Source of the DNA: Rhodoblastus sp963704565
GTDB lineage: Bacteria > Pseudomonadota > Alphaproteobacteria > Rhizobiales > Beijerinckiaceae
Length of the DNA stretch: 64,000 bases
Direction: 5' to 3'
Assembly (NCBI GenBank): GCA_963704565.1
Contig: OY969917.1
Location: 3,348,001-3,412,000, forward strand
Below the pieces are notes generated by a model. The model saw nothing but the letters and a program-made list of their open reading frames with translations. It made no database searches and was not told where the DNA came from. The translations under genes and the position numbers were made by a program. How positions within the stretch are numbered: the stretch's first letter is position 1; every line of letters starts with the position of its first letter. This document shows positions 1 to 7,698 of this stretch, piece after piece.

Positions 1-370
1 CTATGAGGCGCTCGACCCGGTTTTCCCGGCGACTCTTTCGCGCGCCGTTCTCGAAAATGTGGTGCGCGGCGAGATCGGTTTCGACGGCCTGCTGATGACC
101 GACGATCTTTCGATGAAGGCGCTCCACGGGGGTTTCTTCGAGCGCGCGGCGCGGGCCTTCGCCGCCGGCGTCGATCTCGCCCTGCATTGCAATGGCGATC
201 TCGCCGAGGCGCGGGCGGTGGCCGATGCCGCGCCGGTCCTCGCCGGGCCTTCGCTGGCGCGCGTGGAGCGGGCGAGGGCGATGGTCGCGGCGGCGGAACA
301 GGCGGCGGAGTCCTTCGATCCTGTGGAAGCGCGGGCGGAATTGGACGCGGCGCTTGCAGCTTTGGCCTGA
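1..370 (+). CDS. nagZ: beta-N-acetylhexosaminidase NagZ, C-terminal part
   Basis: The frame is open from the first base of the window and stops at 368-370, so only the last ~122 residues are visible and the start lies upstream. The family is glycoside hydrolase 3, which removes N-acetylglucosamine from muropeptides during cell-wall recycling in the cytosol. The visible part carries the family's 'IGFDGLLMTDDLSMKAL' segment, with the aspartate that acts as nucleophile in GH3 NagZ enzymes (TDDLSM), followed by an alanine-rich helical end. The nagZ-scpA-scpB order is common in alphaproteobacteria and supports the call. Only 41 bases separate it from scpA, so co-transcription is likely. Confidence 0.9.
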   Translation, partial: YEALDPVFPATLSRAVLENVVRGEIGFDGLLMTDDLSMKALHGGFFERAARAFAAGVDLALHCNGDLAEARAVADAAPVLAGPSLARVERARAMVAAAEQAAESFDPVEARAELDAALAALA

Positions 371-411
371 TTCCCGCAGGCTGTGGGCCTGATTCGAATC
401 GAGTTGAGGGC

Positions 412-1248
412 ATGGAGCGGGACCAAGACGCTCCGCCGGAAGACGCGACGGCGGTTTTGGAGCCGGCCGAGGCGGCTTTTGAGGCGGAAGGCGCCAAAAG
501 CCAGGACGAAGCGGATTTCCGGGTCGATGTGGATGGCTATGAAGGGCCGCTCGACCTGCTGCTGGAGCTTGCCCGCCGCCAGAAGGTTGACCTCAGCCGC
601 ATCTCCGTCCTGGCGCTGGCCGAGCAATATCTCGAATTCATCGAGGCGGCGCGCCGCGTCCGGCTGGAGCTGGCCGCCGATTATCTGGTCATGGCCGCCT
701 GGCTCGCTTATCTGAAATCGCGGCTGCTGCTGCCGGCGCCGCCCAAGGCCGAGGAGCCGGACGCAAAAGATCTCGCCGCCAATCTCGCCCGCCGGCTGAA
801 ACGTCTCCAGGCGATCCGCGTCGCGGCGGAACGGCTGATGAACCGCCCGCGCCTCGACCGCGACCTGTTCACGCGCGGCGCGCCGGAAGGGCTCGATATC
901 GTCAATGCGCCGATTTTCCGCGCGAGCCTGTTCGATCTTCTGTCGGCTTACGCCCGCCAGCGCCAGAAACAGGCTTTGTCCCATGTCTCGCTCAAGCACC
1001 GGCAGGTGTGGTCGCTCGCCGAGGCGCGCGAGGCTTTGGAGCGCATTGTCGGCATGGCGGTCGAATGGACCGCGCTCGACGATTATCTGTTAGACTGGGT
1101 CGCGACGCCGGCCCAGGCCCGCACCGCCCGCGCCTCGACCTTTTCCGCCTCGCTGGAAATGGTCAAGGAAGGGCTGATCGACCTGCGCCAGGATCGCGCC
1201 TTCGCGCCGCTGATGCTGCGCCGGCGCCAGGCGCTTGCGGCCGAGTAA
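412..1248 (+). CDS. scpA: segregation and condensation protein ScpA (kleisin)
   Basis: A 278-residue protein. ScpA is the kleisin that bridges the SMC ATPase heads and, with ScpB, forms the bacterial condensin needed for chromosome compaction and segregation. After a ~35-residue acidic, low-complexity lead-in, the kleisin N-terminal motif 'YEGPLDLLLELARRQKVDL' is clear. It is followed by the helical middle (AADYLVMAAWLAYLKSRLLLP) and a C-terminal winged-helix stretch. The ATG at 412 is chosen because homology begins just after it. The frame is open further upstream, but that part reads as the shadow of nagZ. scpB follows 34 bases later in the same direction. Confidence 0.93.
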   Translation: MERDQDAPPEDATAVLEPAEAAFEAEGAKSQDEADFRVDVDGYEGPLDLLLELARRQKVDLSRISVLALAEQYLEFIEAARRVRLELAADYLVMAAWLAYLKSRLLLPAPPKAEEPDAKDLAANLARRLKRLQAIRVAAERLMNRPRLDRDLFTRGAPEGLDIVNAPIFRASLFDLLSAYARQRQKQALSHVSLKHRQVWSLAEAREALERIVGMAVEWTALDDYLLDWVATPAQARTARASTFSASLEMVKEGLIDLRQDRAFAPLMLRRRQALAAE

Positions 1249-1282
1249 GCTTTTGCGAGTGAGCTTTTGACGGAGTGATCTT

Positions 1283-2002
1283 TTGGCCGATCAGGAGCCT
1301 CTGTTCGATCTCAAGGCTGCGGACGCCGCGGCGCTGCTTGCTCGCGACAAGCCGGACGAGGCGCGGCGCGAAGTGATGCGGCTGTGCGAGGCGATGATCT
1401 TCGCCGCGACCGAGCCCTTGGGCGAGGAGGAAATGCTCAAGCGCCTGCCCGAGGGGACGGAGCTCGCGCCCGCTTTGGCCTATCTCAAGGCGGAATATCT
1501 TTCGCGCGGCGTCAATCTTGTCAGGGTCGGCAGGAAATGGCTGTTCCGCACCGCGCCGGACCTCGCCTTCGTGCTGCAACGCGAGCGCCAGGAGCCGAAA
1601 AAATTGTCGCGCGCCGCGATGGAGACCCTGGCGATCGTCGCCTATCACCAGCCGGCGACCCGCGCCGAGATCGAGGACATTCGCGGCGTGGCTCTGTCCA
1701 AGGGCACGATGGACGTGCTGCTGGAGACCGGCTGGGTGCGGCTGCGCGGCCGCCGCCGCGCGCCGGGCCGCCCGGTGACTTATGGCACGACCGAAGCCTT
1801 TCTCCTCCATTTCGGCCTGGAGCAGATTTCCGACCTGCCCGGCCTCGACGAGCTGAAAGGCGCCGGCCTGTTCGACGGCCGCCTGCCCAAGGGTTTCGGC
1901 GTGCCCCAGCCGCGCGATGATTCCACTCTCATGGACGACGAAGAGCCCCTCGGCGACGAGCCGCTCAACGAATCCTTCGCTTCCGATCTACCGGAGGAAT
2001 AG
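1283..2002 (+). CDS. scpB: segregation and condensation protein ScpB
   Basis: A 239-residue winged-helix partner of the ScpA kleisin in the SMC condensin complex. Family features seen are 'EAMIFAATEPLGEEEM' near residue 35, the stretch 'LSRAAMETLAIVAYHQPATRAEIEDIRG', and 'LLETGWVRLRGRRRAPGRPVTYGTT' in the second winged helix. The end is acidic. A TTG at 1283 is taken as start because CGGAG at 1271-1275 sits 7 bases before it and the protein aligns from there; no ATG or GTG is better placed. It is co-directional with scpA and forms an scpAB operon with it. Confidence 0.93.
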   Translation: MADQEPLFDLKAADAAALLARDKPDEARREVMRLCEAMIFAATEPLGEEEMLKRLPEGTELAPALAYLKAEYLSRGVNLVRVGRKWLFRTAPDLAFVLQRERQEPKKLSRAAMETLAIVAYHQPATRAEIEDIRGVALSKGTMDVLLETGWVRLRGRRRAPGRPVTYGTTEAFLLHFGLEQISDLPGLDELKGAGLFDGRLPKGFGVPQPRDDSTLMDDEEPLGDEPLNESFASDLPEE

Positions 2003-2088
2003 AGGGCTCCTCGGATAGCCTCGCGCAAGGCAAAGGCCTTGTAATGGGCCGGCCTCCCGCTCGGGGAATGGACGCGTCGGGGCCGGTC

Positions 2089-4044
2089 ATGCCAAAATTT
2101 TATTCCTCTCTTTCCCAGGTCGCCAAACTCTTCGCCGCGATCATGATCTTCGGCTGCGGCTTGAACGCGGTGGCGGCCTTTTTCAGCCTGAGCGAGCTCA
2201 AGGTGGGCGGGCCGGTCTATCAGCGCGTGGTCGATGGCAAGGATCTGGTCGCCGATATCCTGCCGCCGCCGGAATATCTGATCGAAGCTTATCTCGAAGC
2301 CAATCTCGCCGCGCGCGATCCCGCGACCGCCGCCGTCCATCGCGCGCGCATGGTCCAGCTGCGCAAGGATTACGACGAGCGCCATCGATATTGGGCCGGG
2401 CGCGATCTGCCGCCCGACGTGCGCGCCCTGCTCCTCGACGACGCCGACGCGCCGGCCGAACGTTTCTGGAGCCTCGCCTTCGACCGCTTCTTCCCGGCGC
2501 TGGAGCGCGGCGACAAGGCGCAAGCCAATTCGGCCTATCGCGACCTGAGCGAGGCCTATCGCGTCCATCGCGCCGCCATCGACCGTCTGGTGGAGGCGGC
2601 CAGTCGTTACATCGCGGAAACCGAAGCCCATGCCGGGCGGCAGGACCGGTGGCTGACGGCGCTGCTGGTCGCGTTTTTTCTCTCGGCCTTCGCCGTGACG
2701 CTGATCGCTTATCTGGCGGCGGTGAAATTCCTGGTCGCGCCGGTCGCCAGGATCGCCGTCGCCATGCGCCGCATGGCGGCGGGCGAAATCCTCGAACAGG
2801 CGCCTTTCCGCGATCGCGCCGACGAAGTCGGGGAAATGTGGCGGGCGCTGGAAGTGTTCATCCGCAATGAGAACGATCGCCTCCGCCTGACCGATAGCGA
2901 GCGCGCCACGCGCGAAATGGAAGCGCGCCGGCAGGAGGCGCTGGAACATCAGGTACGGGATTTTTCGGGCGTGATCGCCGAGGCTGTCGGCCAGCTGACC
3001 GAGCAAACCCAGACGATGCGGGAGGCGTCCGCCTCCTTTGCGACGGGCGCGGCAAGCGTCAAGGCCGACGCGCAGGGCGCGGCGGAAGCGACGAGCGACG
3101 CCGCCCGCAACACCCAAGCCGTCGCCGCCGCGACGACCGAGATGGACGCTTCGATCCGGGAAATTTCAGGGCAGGCGATCCGTTCGCAGGAGCTTGTCGA
3201 TCTCACCGCCGGCGCCGCCGAGGGCGCCAACGCCAGGATCGGCGATCTGGTCGAGTCCTCGCGCCAGATCGGCGCCATTCTCGAACTGATTCGCACCATC
3301 GCCGGAAGGACTAATCTGCTGGCGCTCAACGCCACCATCGAGGCGGCGCGGGCGGGCGAGGCCGGCAGGGGTTTCGCGGTCGTCGCCGGCGAGGTCAAGG
3401 GCCTGTCCGAGCAGACCGCCAAGGCGGTGGACGAGATCGCGGAACAGATCGGACGGGTCCAGCACGCGACCGGATCGGCGGTCGGCTCGATCCGCGACAT
3501 GATCGGCAAAATCGGCTCGATCCGCGAGCTGACCCAGGCCATAGCGGCTTCCGTCGGCCAACAGGAGGAGGCGACCCGCGAGATCGCGCAAAATGTCACG
3601 CGCGCCGCCGGGCGCGGCGACGCCGCGGCCCGGAATGTCGAGGCGGTCAAAATCATGGCCGAGCGCACCGACGAAGAAGCGGCGCAGCTCTCCGGCGTGT
3701 CGGAAGCCTTGGCCGGCGCGGCGGCCCGTATTTCCCAGGCGACGCAACGTTTCGCAGACCTTGTCCAGCGCGACCTGCAGGAACGCCGCAAGGCGTGGCG
3801 TCGGAACGTGCAGGCGCGCGTGCGGGCCGAAATCGGCGGAAGGCGGACGGAGGCCGCGATCGAGGACATCAGCCCGAACGGTTTCCGCCTGCAGGATTCC
3901 GGCTTCAAACCGGGAGATAGCGTCAAGGTCGAAATCGAAGGCCGGATGGTCGCCGCGAAGATCGTGTGGGTCCAGGACGGCAGGGCCGGGGCCCAGTTCC
4001 TTCAGCCCTTCGCCGAAGCGCCCAGGCTTTCCGCCGCAGCCTGA
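2089..4044 (+). CDS. methyl-accepting chemotaxis protein with C-terminal PilZ domain
   Basis: A 651-residue transmembrane chemoreceptor. In order it has a membrane helix (about residues 10-33), a periplasmic sensor of ~150 residues, a second membrane helix (about 187-215), HAMP, and a cytoplasmic signalling coiled coil. The highly conserved hairpin tip begins at 'RTNLLALNATIEAARAGE' (about 406). The last ~85 residues are a PilZ domain, with an arginine-rich lead (RRKAWRR) and DISPNG matching the D-x-S-x-x-G of c-di-GMP binders. The fusion suggests that c-di-GMP tunes signalling to CheA. The ATG at 2089 is preferred over the one at 2044 because the hydrophobic segment then begins at a normal distance. 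No che genes are nearby. Confidence 0.9.
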   Translation: MPKFYSSLSQVAKLFAAIMIFGCGLNAVAAFFSLSELKVGGPVYQRVVDGKDLVADILPPPEYLIEAYLEANLAARDPATAAVHRARMVQLRKDYDERHRYWAGRDLPPDVRALLLDDADAPAERFWSLAFDRFFPALERGDKAQANSAYRDLSEAYRVHRAAIDRLVEAASRYIAETEAHAGRQDRWLTALLVAFFLSAFAVTLIAYLAAVKFLVAPVARIAVAMRRMAAGEILEQAPFRDRADEVGEMWRALEVFIRNENDRLRLTDSERATREMEARRQEALEHQVRDFSGVIAEAVGQLTEQTQTMREASASFATGAASVKADAQGAAEATSDAARNTQAVAAATTEMDASIREISGQAIRSQELVDLTAGAAEGANARIGDLVESSRQIGAILELIRTIAGRTNLLALNATIEAARAGEAGRGFAVVAGEVKGLSEQTAKAVDEIAEQIGRVQHATGSAVGSIRDMIGKIGSIRELTQAIAASVGQQEEATREIAQNVTRAAGRGDAAARNVEAVKIMAERTDEEAAQLSGVSEALAGAAARISQATQRFADLVQRDLQERRKAWRRNVQARVRAEIGGRRTEAAIEDISPNGFRLQDSGFKPGDSVKVEIEGRMVAAKIVWVQDGRAGAQFLQPFAEAPRLSAAA

Positions 4045-4087
4045 GCCAGGCTCGAAATCTGGCCCTTGGCGCCCGTCTGCGGACGCC

Positions 4088-4555
4088 TCAAGTCTCTGGC
4101 GTCATCCTCTTGCGCGCCTGCTGAACGCAGCGCTCCAGGGCCGACAGGAAGACCGAGCGGTCGCGCGGCGAAAATCCCTTCGGGCCGCCAGTGATCGCGC
4201 CGCCGGAGCGCAAATCCTCCATCAGATTGCGCATCGCCAGCGCCATGCCGATCGCCGCGTCGTCGAAAATTTTGCCATTGGGCGCCAGCACCAAGGCTCC
4301 CGCCTTGACGCAGCGCGCGGCGAGCGGAATATCGGCGGTGACGACGATCTTGCCCCTGCCGGCGCGCTCGGCGATCCAGTCATCCGCCACATCCGGCCCC
4401 TGCGGCACAAGCACGCGCTCGATCATCGGATGGCGCGGCGCCTGCAACAGGCGATTGGCGACCAGAAAAACCTTCAGCCCATGCCGGCTAGCGACCTTGT
4501 AGCATTCGTCCTTCACCGGACAGGCGTCGGCGTCGATCAGGATTGCCGGGTCCAT
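4088..4555 (-). CDS. YaiI/YqxD family protein (DUF188)
   Basis: A 155-residue cytosolic protein matching the YaiI/YqxD family. It starts with the diagnostic 'ILIDADACPVKDECYK' and has 'IVVTADIPLAARC' and 'NGKIFDDAAIG' further on. The fold is PIN-like, with conserved aspartates (D8, D10 region), so a nuclease role has been suggested for the family, but no reaction is established. The length is usual. It converges with the chemoreceptor gene (43 bases between stops) and lies downstream of the helicase gene on the same strand (73 bases), so it may be read from the helicase promoter. Confidence 0.88.
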   Translation of the reverse strand: MDPAILIDADACPVKDECYKVASRHGLKVFLVANRLLQAPRHPMIERVLVPQGPDVADDWIAERAGRGKIVVTADIPLAARCVKAGALVLAPNGKIFDDAAIGMALAMRNLMEDLRSGGAITGGPKGFSPRDRSVFLSALERCVQQARKRMTPET

Positions 4556-4628
4556 GCGCCCCCCACCAGGATTTTAGGCGCCGTCGGCCAAAATTTCGAC
4601 CGGCGGTTGTTTCGCGCCTGTGACGCGG

Positions 4629-6317
4629 TCAGGGCGCATTTCCGCCGCCCTTGCGCGGCTTGCGGCCTTTCTCGGCGCGGCCCTCTGGCGGCGCTTCGCC
4701 CGGCGGCCCGACCCGCTCGACGCGGATCGCGTCGCCGCCGGGCTTGCGCATGTTGCGCAGGAAGGCCTCGGCGACGGGGGCGGCGATCTCGACCTTGCTG
4801 TCCGTGGGAAAAATGCGGATCGCGCCGATATCGGCGCGGGTCACGCCGCCCTTGCGGCACAGCATGGGCAGCATCCATTTGGGGTCGGCGTTGCGCTCGC
4901 GGCCGACGTCGAGCCGGAACCACACCCCGCCGGCCATGGGCTGGCGCGGGCCGCGCGACGCCTTGCCGGCAGGCGAAAAATCCTGGGTCGCGCCGGGGTC
5001 GGAAACCTCCTCCGCCTCGGGCCGGCGGGCGCGCAACAGCCGCGCCAGCGCCCGCGCGCATTTTTCCGGCCCCAGTTCGGCGAGCAAAGCGGCGGCGATC
5101 TCGCCGTCCTCCTCGCTGGACTCGCCGGAGAAAACCTCGTCGCGCGTCATGCGCTCGCGGTCGAGACGGCGGATGTCCTCGGCGCTCGGCGGCGACTGCC
5201 AGTGCGGCGTGACCTTGGCTTCGGCGAAGAGATTTTCGGCGCGCCGGCGCGCCTTGGGCGGCGCGAGCAGCACGCTGACGCCTTTTCGCCCCGCGCGGCC
5301 GGTGCGCCCCGAACGATGCTGCAAAGCTTCCGCGTCATGGGGCAAATCCGCGTGGATCACCAGCCCGACGGTGGGCAGGTCGAGGCCGCGCGCCGCGACA
5401 TCGGTGGCGACGCAGACCCGGGCGCGGCCGTCGCGCAAGGCCTGGATCGACAGATTGCGCTCATGCTGGCCGAGTTCGCCGGACAGAAGCGCGGCGGAAA
5501 AGCCGCGCTCCTGCAACATCGCCTGCAAATGGCGCGAGGCCTCGCGGGTGTTGCAGAAGACGATTGCGGTGGGCGAATCGAAAAAGCGCAGCAGGTTGAT
5601 GACGACCTTTTCGCTCTCGCGCGGATCGATCCGCACCGCGCGATAGTCGATGTCGGCATGGCCGGTTGCCGGGCCCTTGGCCTCGATGCGCAGGGCGTTG
5701 CGCTGATATTTCCGGGCCAGCGCGACGATCGCCTTCGGCATGGTCGCGGAAAACAGCAGGGTGCGGCGGTTTTCCGGCGTCGCGTCGAGGATGAATTCGA
5801 GATCCTCGCGAAAGCCCATGTCGAGCATTTCATCGGCCTCGTCGAGCGCGGCCGTGGCGAGGTGGGAAAGATCGAGCGCGCGGCGTTCGAGATGGTCGCG
5901 CAGCCGGCCCGGCGTGCCGACCACGATCTCGGCGCCGGCCTGGAGCGCGCGGCGCTCGGCTTGGGGATTCATGCCGCCGACGCAGGCGACGATCCGCGCC
6001 CCGGCGTAGCCGTAAAGCCAGCGCAATTCCTCGGCGACCTGGAGCGCCAGTTCGCGGGTCGGCGCGATGACCAGGCCGAGCGGGACGCCGGTGGCGGCGA
6101 TTTTTTCGCCTGCGCCAAGAATGTCGGAAGCCATGGCGAGGCCGAAGGCGACGGTCTTGCCGGAGCCGGTCTGGGCCGAAACCAGCATGTCGCGCCCCTC
6201 GGCCTCATGCCGTAGCACGGCGGCTTGGACGGGGGTGGGGGTCTCATAGCCCTGCTCGGCCAGGGCGCGCGCCAGCGGCGGGCTGGCTTTTTCAAAGGTC
6301 AATTCGTTTCCGATCAT
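4629..6317 (-). CDS. DEAD-box RNA helicase, DbpA-like
   Basis: A 562-residue ATP-dependent RNA helicase. Motifs in order are the Q-motif region (TPTPVQAAV), Walker A AQTGSGKT (48-55), APTREL, GTPGR, DEAD (159-162), SAT (190-192), and HRSGRTGRAG in the second RecA domain. After a charged linker the C-terminal ~80 residues (GGVWFRLDVGRERNADPKW...) resemble the DbpA RNA-binding domain that directs E. coli DbpA to 23S rRNA helix 92. A role in 50S ribosome assembly is therefore inferred. The gene is monocistronic or leads into the YaiI-like gene. Its upstream region holds a palindromic repeat and the IS110 insertion. Confidence 0.9.
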   Translation of the reverse strand: MIGNELTFEKASPPLARALAEQGYETPTPVQAAVLRHEAEGRDMLVSAQTGSGKTVAFGLAMASDILGAGEKIAATGVPLGLVIAPTRELALQVAEELRWLYGYAGARIVACVGGMNPQAERRALQAGAEIVVGTPGRLRDHLERRALDLSHLATAALDEADEMLDMGFREDLEFILDATPENRRTLLFSATMPKAIVALARKYQRNALRIEAKGPATGHADIDYRAVRIDPRESEKVVINLLRFFDSPTAIVFCNTREASRHLQAMLQERGFSAALLSGELGQHERNLSIQALRDGRARVCVATDVAARGLDLPTVGLVIHADLPHDAEALQHRSGRTGRAGRKGVSVLLAPPKARRRAENLFAEAKVTPHWQSPPSAEDIRRLDRERMTRDEVFSGESSEEDGEIAAALLAELGPEKCARALARLLRARRPEAEEVSDPGATQDFSPAGKASRGPRQPMAGGVWFRLDVGRERNADPKWMLPMLCRKGGVTRADIGAIRIFPTDSKVEIAAPVAEAFLRNMRKPGGDAIRVERVGPPGEAPPEGRAEKGRKPRKGGGNAP

Positions 6318-6341
6318 TGTTTGGTTAAGCGCCAGGACGCT

Positions 6342-6382
6342 CTCCCTCTCCCCGTTTACGGGGAGAGGGCAGGGGTGAGGGG
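6342..6382 (-). repeat. REP-like palindromic repeat, copy 1
   Basis: An 11-bp perfect stem, CCCTCTCCCCG / CGGGGAGAGGG (6344-6354 / 6359-6369), with a TTTA loop, is followed by GGGGTGAGGGG. Read on the minus strand this is CTCACCCC-TG-CCCTCTCCCCG. Copy 2 at 7609-7650 has the same layout in the opposite orientation. It is a dispersed intergenic palindrome of the kind common in Hyphomicrobiales. Confidence 0.8.
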
Positions 6383-6443
6383 CAGGGGCGTTACCCTCAG
6401 TGTCATCAGGAAAGCAGCTCCCTGAGGCGCGATCCGAAAATGA

Positions 6444-6537
6444 GGCCAGTCACCTGGCCCCTTGTATCTGGACAATCGCACGATTGTCGGGTGGAAGCGA
6501 TGCCGCGCTGGGTCCGGTGGCCACCGGACCCAGCGCG
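6444..6537 (+). ncRNA. candidate IS110 bridge/seek RNA region
   Basis: Three consecutive perfect hairpins lie in the non-coding lead of the IS110 element. The first is GGCCAG-TCAC-CTGGCC (6444-6459). The second is GACAATCG-CA-CGATTGTC (6471-6488). The third is a 34-base perfect palindrome with 17-base arms (6504-6520 / 6521-6537). IS110-group elements encode a structured guide RNA upstream of the transposase, so this is the expected place. The exact RNA ends and guide loops are not determined. A 17-bp perfect stem is longer than I would expect for a bridge RNA, so part of it may be a terminator or attenuator instead. Confidence 0.45.
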
Positions 6538-6655
6538 CGGCGATGTCGCCCGTTCCCCCTCCGGCTTCAACCGTGGATGAGCTTGGGATCTTCGCCGTCG
6601 TTGCGCACGACCGAATAATCGCTTGGTCCCAATCGTACGAACAAGGCAGGTTACC

Positions 6656-7594
6656 GTGACGAAGATCATCTGTGGAGTCGATGTTTCCAAATCGAGGCTC
6701 GACGCGGCGGTGTCGTCGCCGAAAGCTTTCGCAAGCTTCGCCAATGACGCGAGCGGGATTGCCGCGCTTGCCAGCTTTTGCCGGAGGCACGGCGTCGAAC
6801 TCGCCGTCATGGAGGCGACCGGCGGCTTCGAGCGCAAGGCTTTTTTGTTGCTCTGGGAGGAAGGCGTCGCCAGCGCGCTGGTCAATCCCCGCAACGTGCG
6901 CTGCTTCGCCGAGGCGATGGGCGCCATGGAGAAAACCGATCCGATCGACGCCGCGATGATCGCGCGCTTCGCCATCGCCAAAGACATCAAGCCTATGGAG
7001 CCGCCGACCAAGGCCCAGCAGCGCCTGAAAGCCCTCGTCGCCCGGTTGCGGCAGGTCACCGACGACTTGACGGTGCAAAAGCAGCGCCGATCCGCGGCTG
7101 CCGACGACGAGACCCTGGCCAGCCTTGACGAGGTGATCGCGCTGTTGAAACGCCAGTCGAAAAGGCTCGAAGGCGAGATCGCCTCGATGATCGACGACGA
7201 TCCCTTGTGGGCCAAATTGGCCGAAACCTTTCGCTCGATCAAAGGGGTCGCGGGCCGAACCGTCGCGCGGCTGATGGCGGACCTGCCGGAAATCGGCGTG
7301 TTCGACAACAAGGCCGTCTCCAAGCTCGTCGGCCTGGCTCCGCTCGCCGACGACAGCGGCCGCAGAAGCGGCCAACGCCATATTCGCGGCGGCAGAGCCA
7401 GCGTCAGATCGGTACTGTTCCTCGTCGCGGAAATCGCACGGCGCTTCGACGACGGCCTCGCCGCTCTGCATCGGCGGCTGACCGAGGCCGGTAAAAAGAA
7501 AATGGTCGTCCGCGTCGCCCTGGCCCACAAACTTCTCGTTCGCCTCAACGCCAAAGCACGCGATGCGCGAGCAGAGTTCGCCAATGCAACTTGA
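6656..7594 (+). CDS. IS110-family transposase (DEDD recombinase)
   Basis: A 312-residue RNA-guided recombinase that excises and inserts its element through a circular intermediate. The RuvC-like N-terminal half starts with 'IICGVDVSKSRLDAAV' (first acidic residue of DEDD) and has 'EKTDPIDAAMIARFA' (later aspartates). A coiled-coil spacer follows. The C-terminal Tnp_20 half has 'SIKGVAGRTVARLMADLP', 'LVGLAPLADDSG' and 'GGRASVRSVLFLVAEIA', containing the conserved serine region. The GTG at 6656 is preferred because conserved sequence begins immediately after it; an upstream in-frame start would add 11 unlikely residues. The gene appears intact, so the element could be active. Confidence 0.92.
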   Translation: MTKIICGVDVSKSRLDAAVSSPKAFASFANDASGIAALASFCRRHGVELAVMEATGGFERKAFLLLWEEGVASALVNPRNVRCFAEAMGAMEKTDPIDAAMIARFAIAKDIKPMEPPTKAQQRLKALVARLRQVTDDLTVQKQRRSAAADDETLASLDEVIALLKRQSKRLEGEIASMIDDDPLWAKLAETFRSIKGVAGRTVARLMADLPEIGVFDNKAVSKLVGLAPLADDSGRRSGQRHIRGGRASVRSVLFLVAEIARRFDDGLAALHRRLTEAGKKKMVVRVALAHKLLVRLNAKARDARAEFANAT

Positions 7595-7608
7595 CACCTC
7601 AGATAATC

Positions 7609-7650
7609 GCTCACCCCAACCCTCTCCCCGCACGCGGGGAGAGGGAGTTT
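7609..7650 (+). repeat. REP-like palindromic repeat, copy 2
   Basis: It reads GCTCACCCC-AA-CCCTCTCCCCG with an 11-bp perfect stem (7620-7630 / 7635-7645) and a CACG loop. It is the mirror of copy 1, and the two bracket the IS110 element. It lies just downstream of the trpE stop, so it may also act as a transcription-end structure. Confidence 0.8.
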
Positions 7651-7698
7651 GGCTGCAGCCCTTTTCGGCTGGCATTGTGCCGATTGGGCGCGTGGAAA

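Larger units (their letters stand above)
6385..7607 (+). mobile_element. IS110-family insertion sequence (ends not fixed)
   Basis: The segment contains a full-length IS110-type DEDD transposase and ~270 bases of structured non-coding DNA in front of it. The coordinates given are simply the space between two inverted palindromic repeats. IS110 elements lack clear terminal inverted repeats and usually make no target duplication, so the exact ends cannot be read here. The insertion lies between the helicase and trpE genes and breaks neither. Confidence 0.75.
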
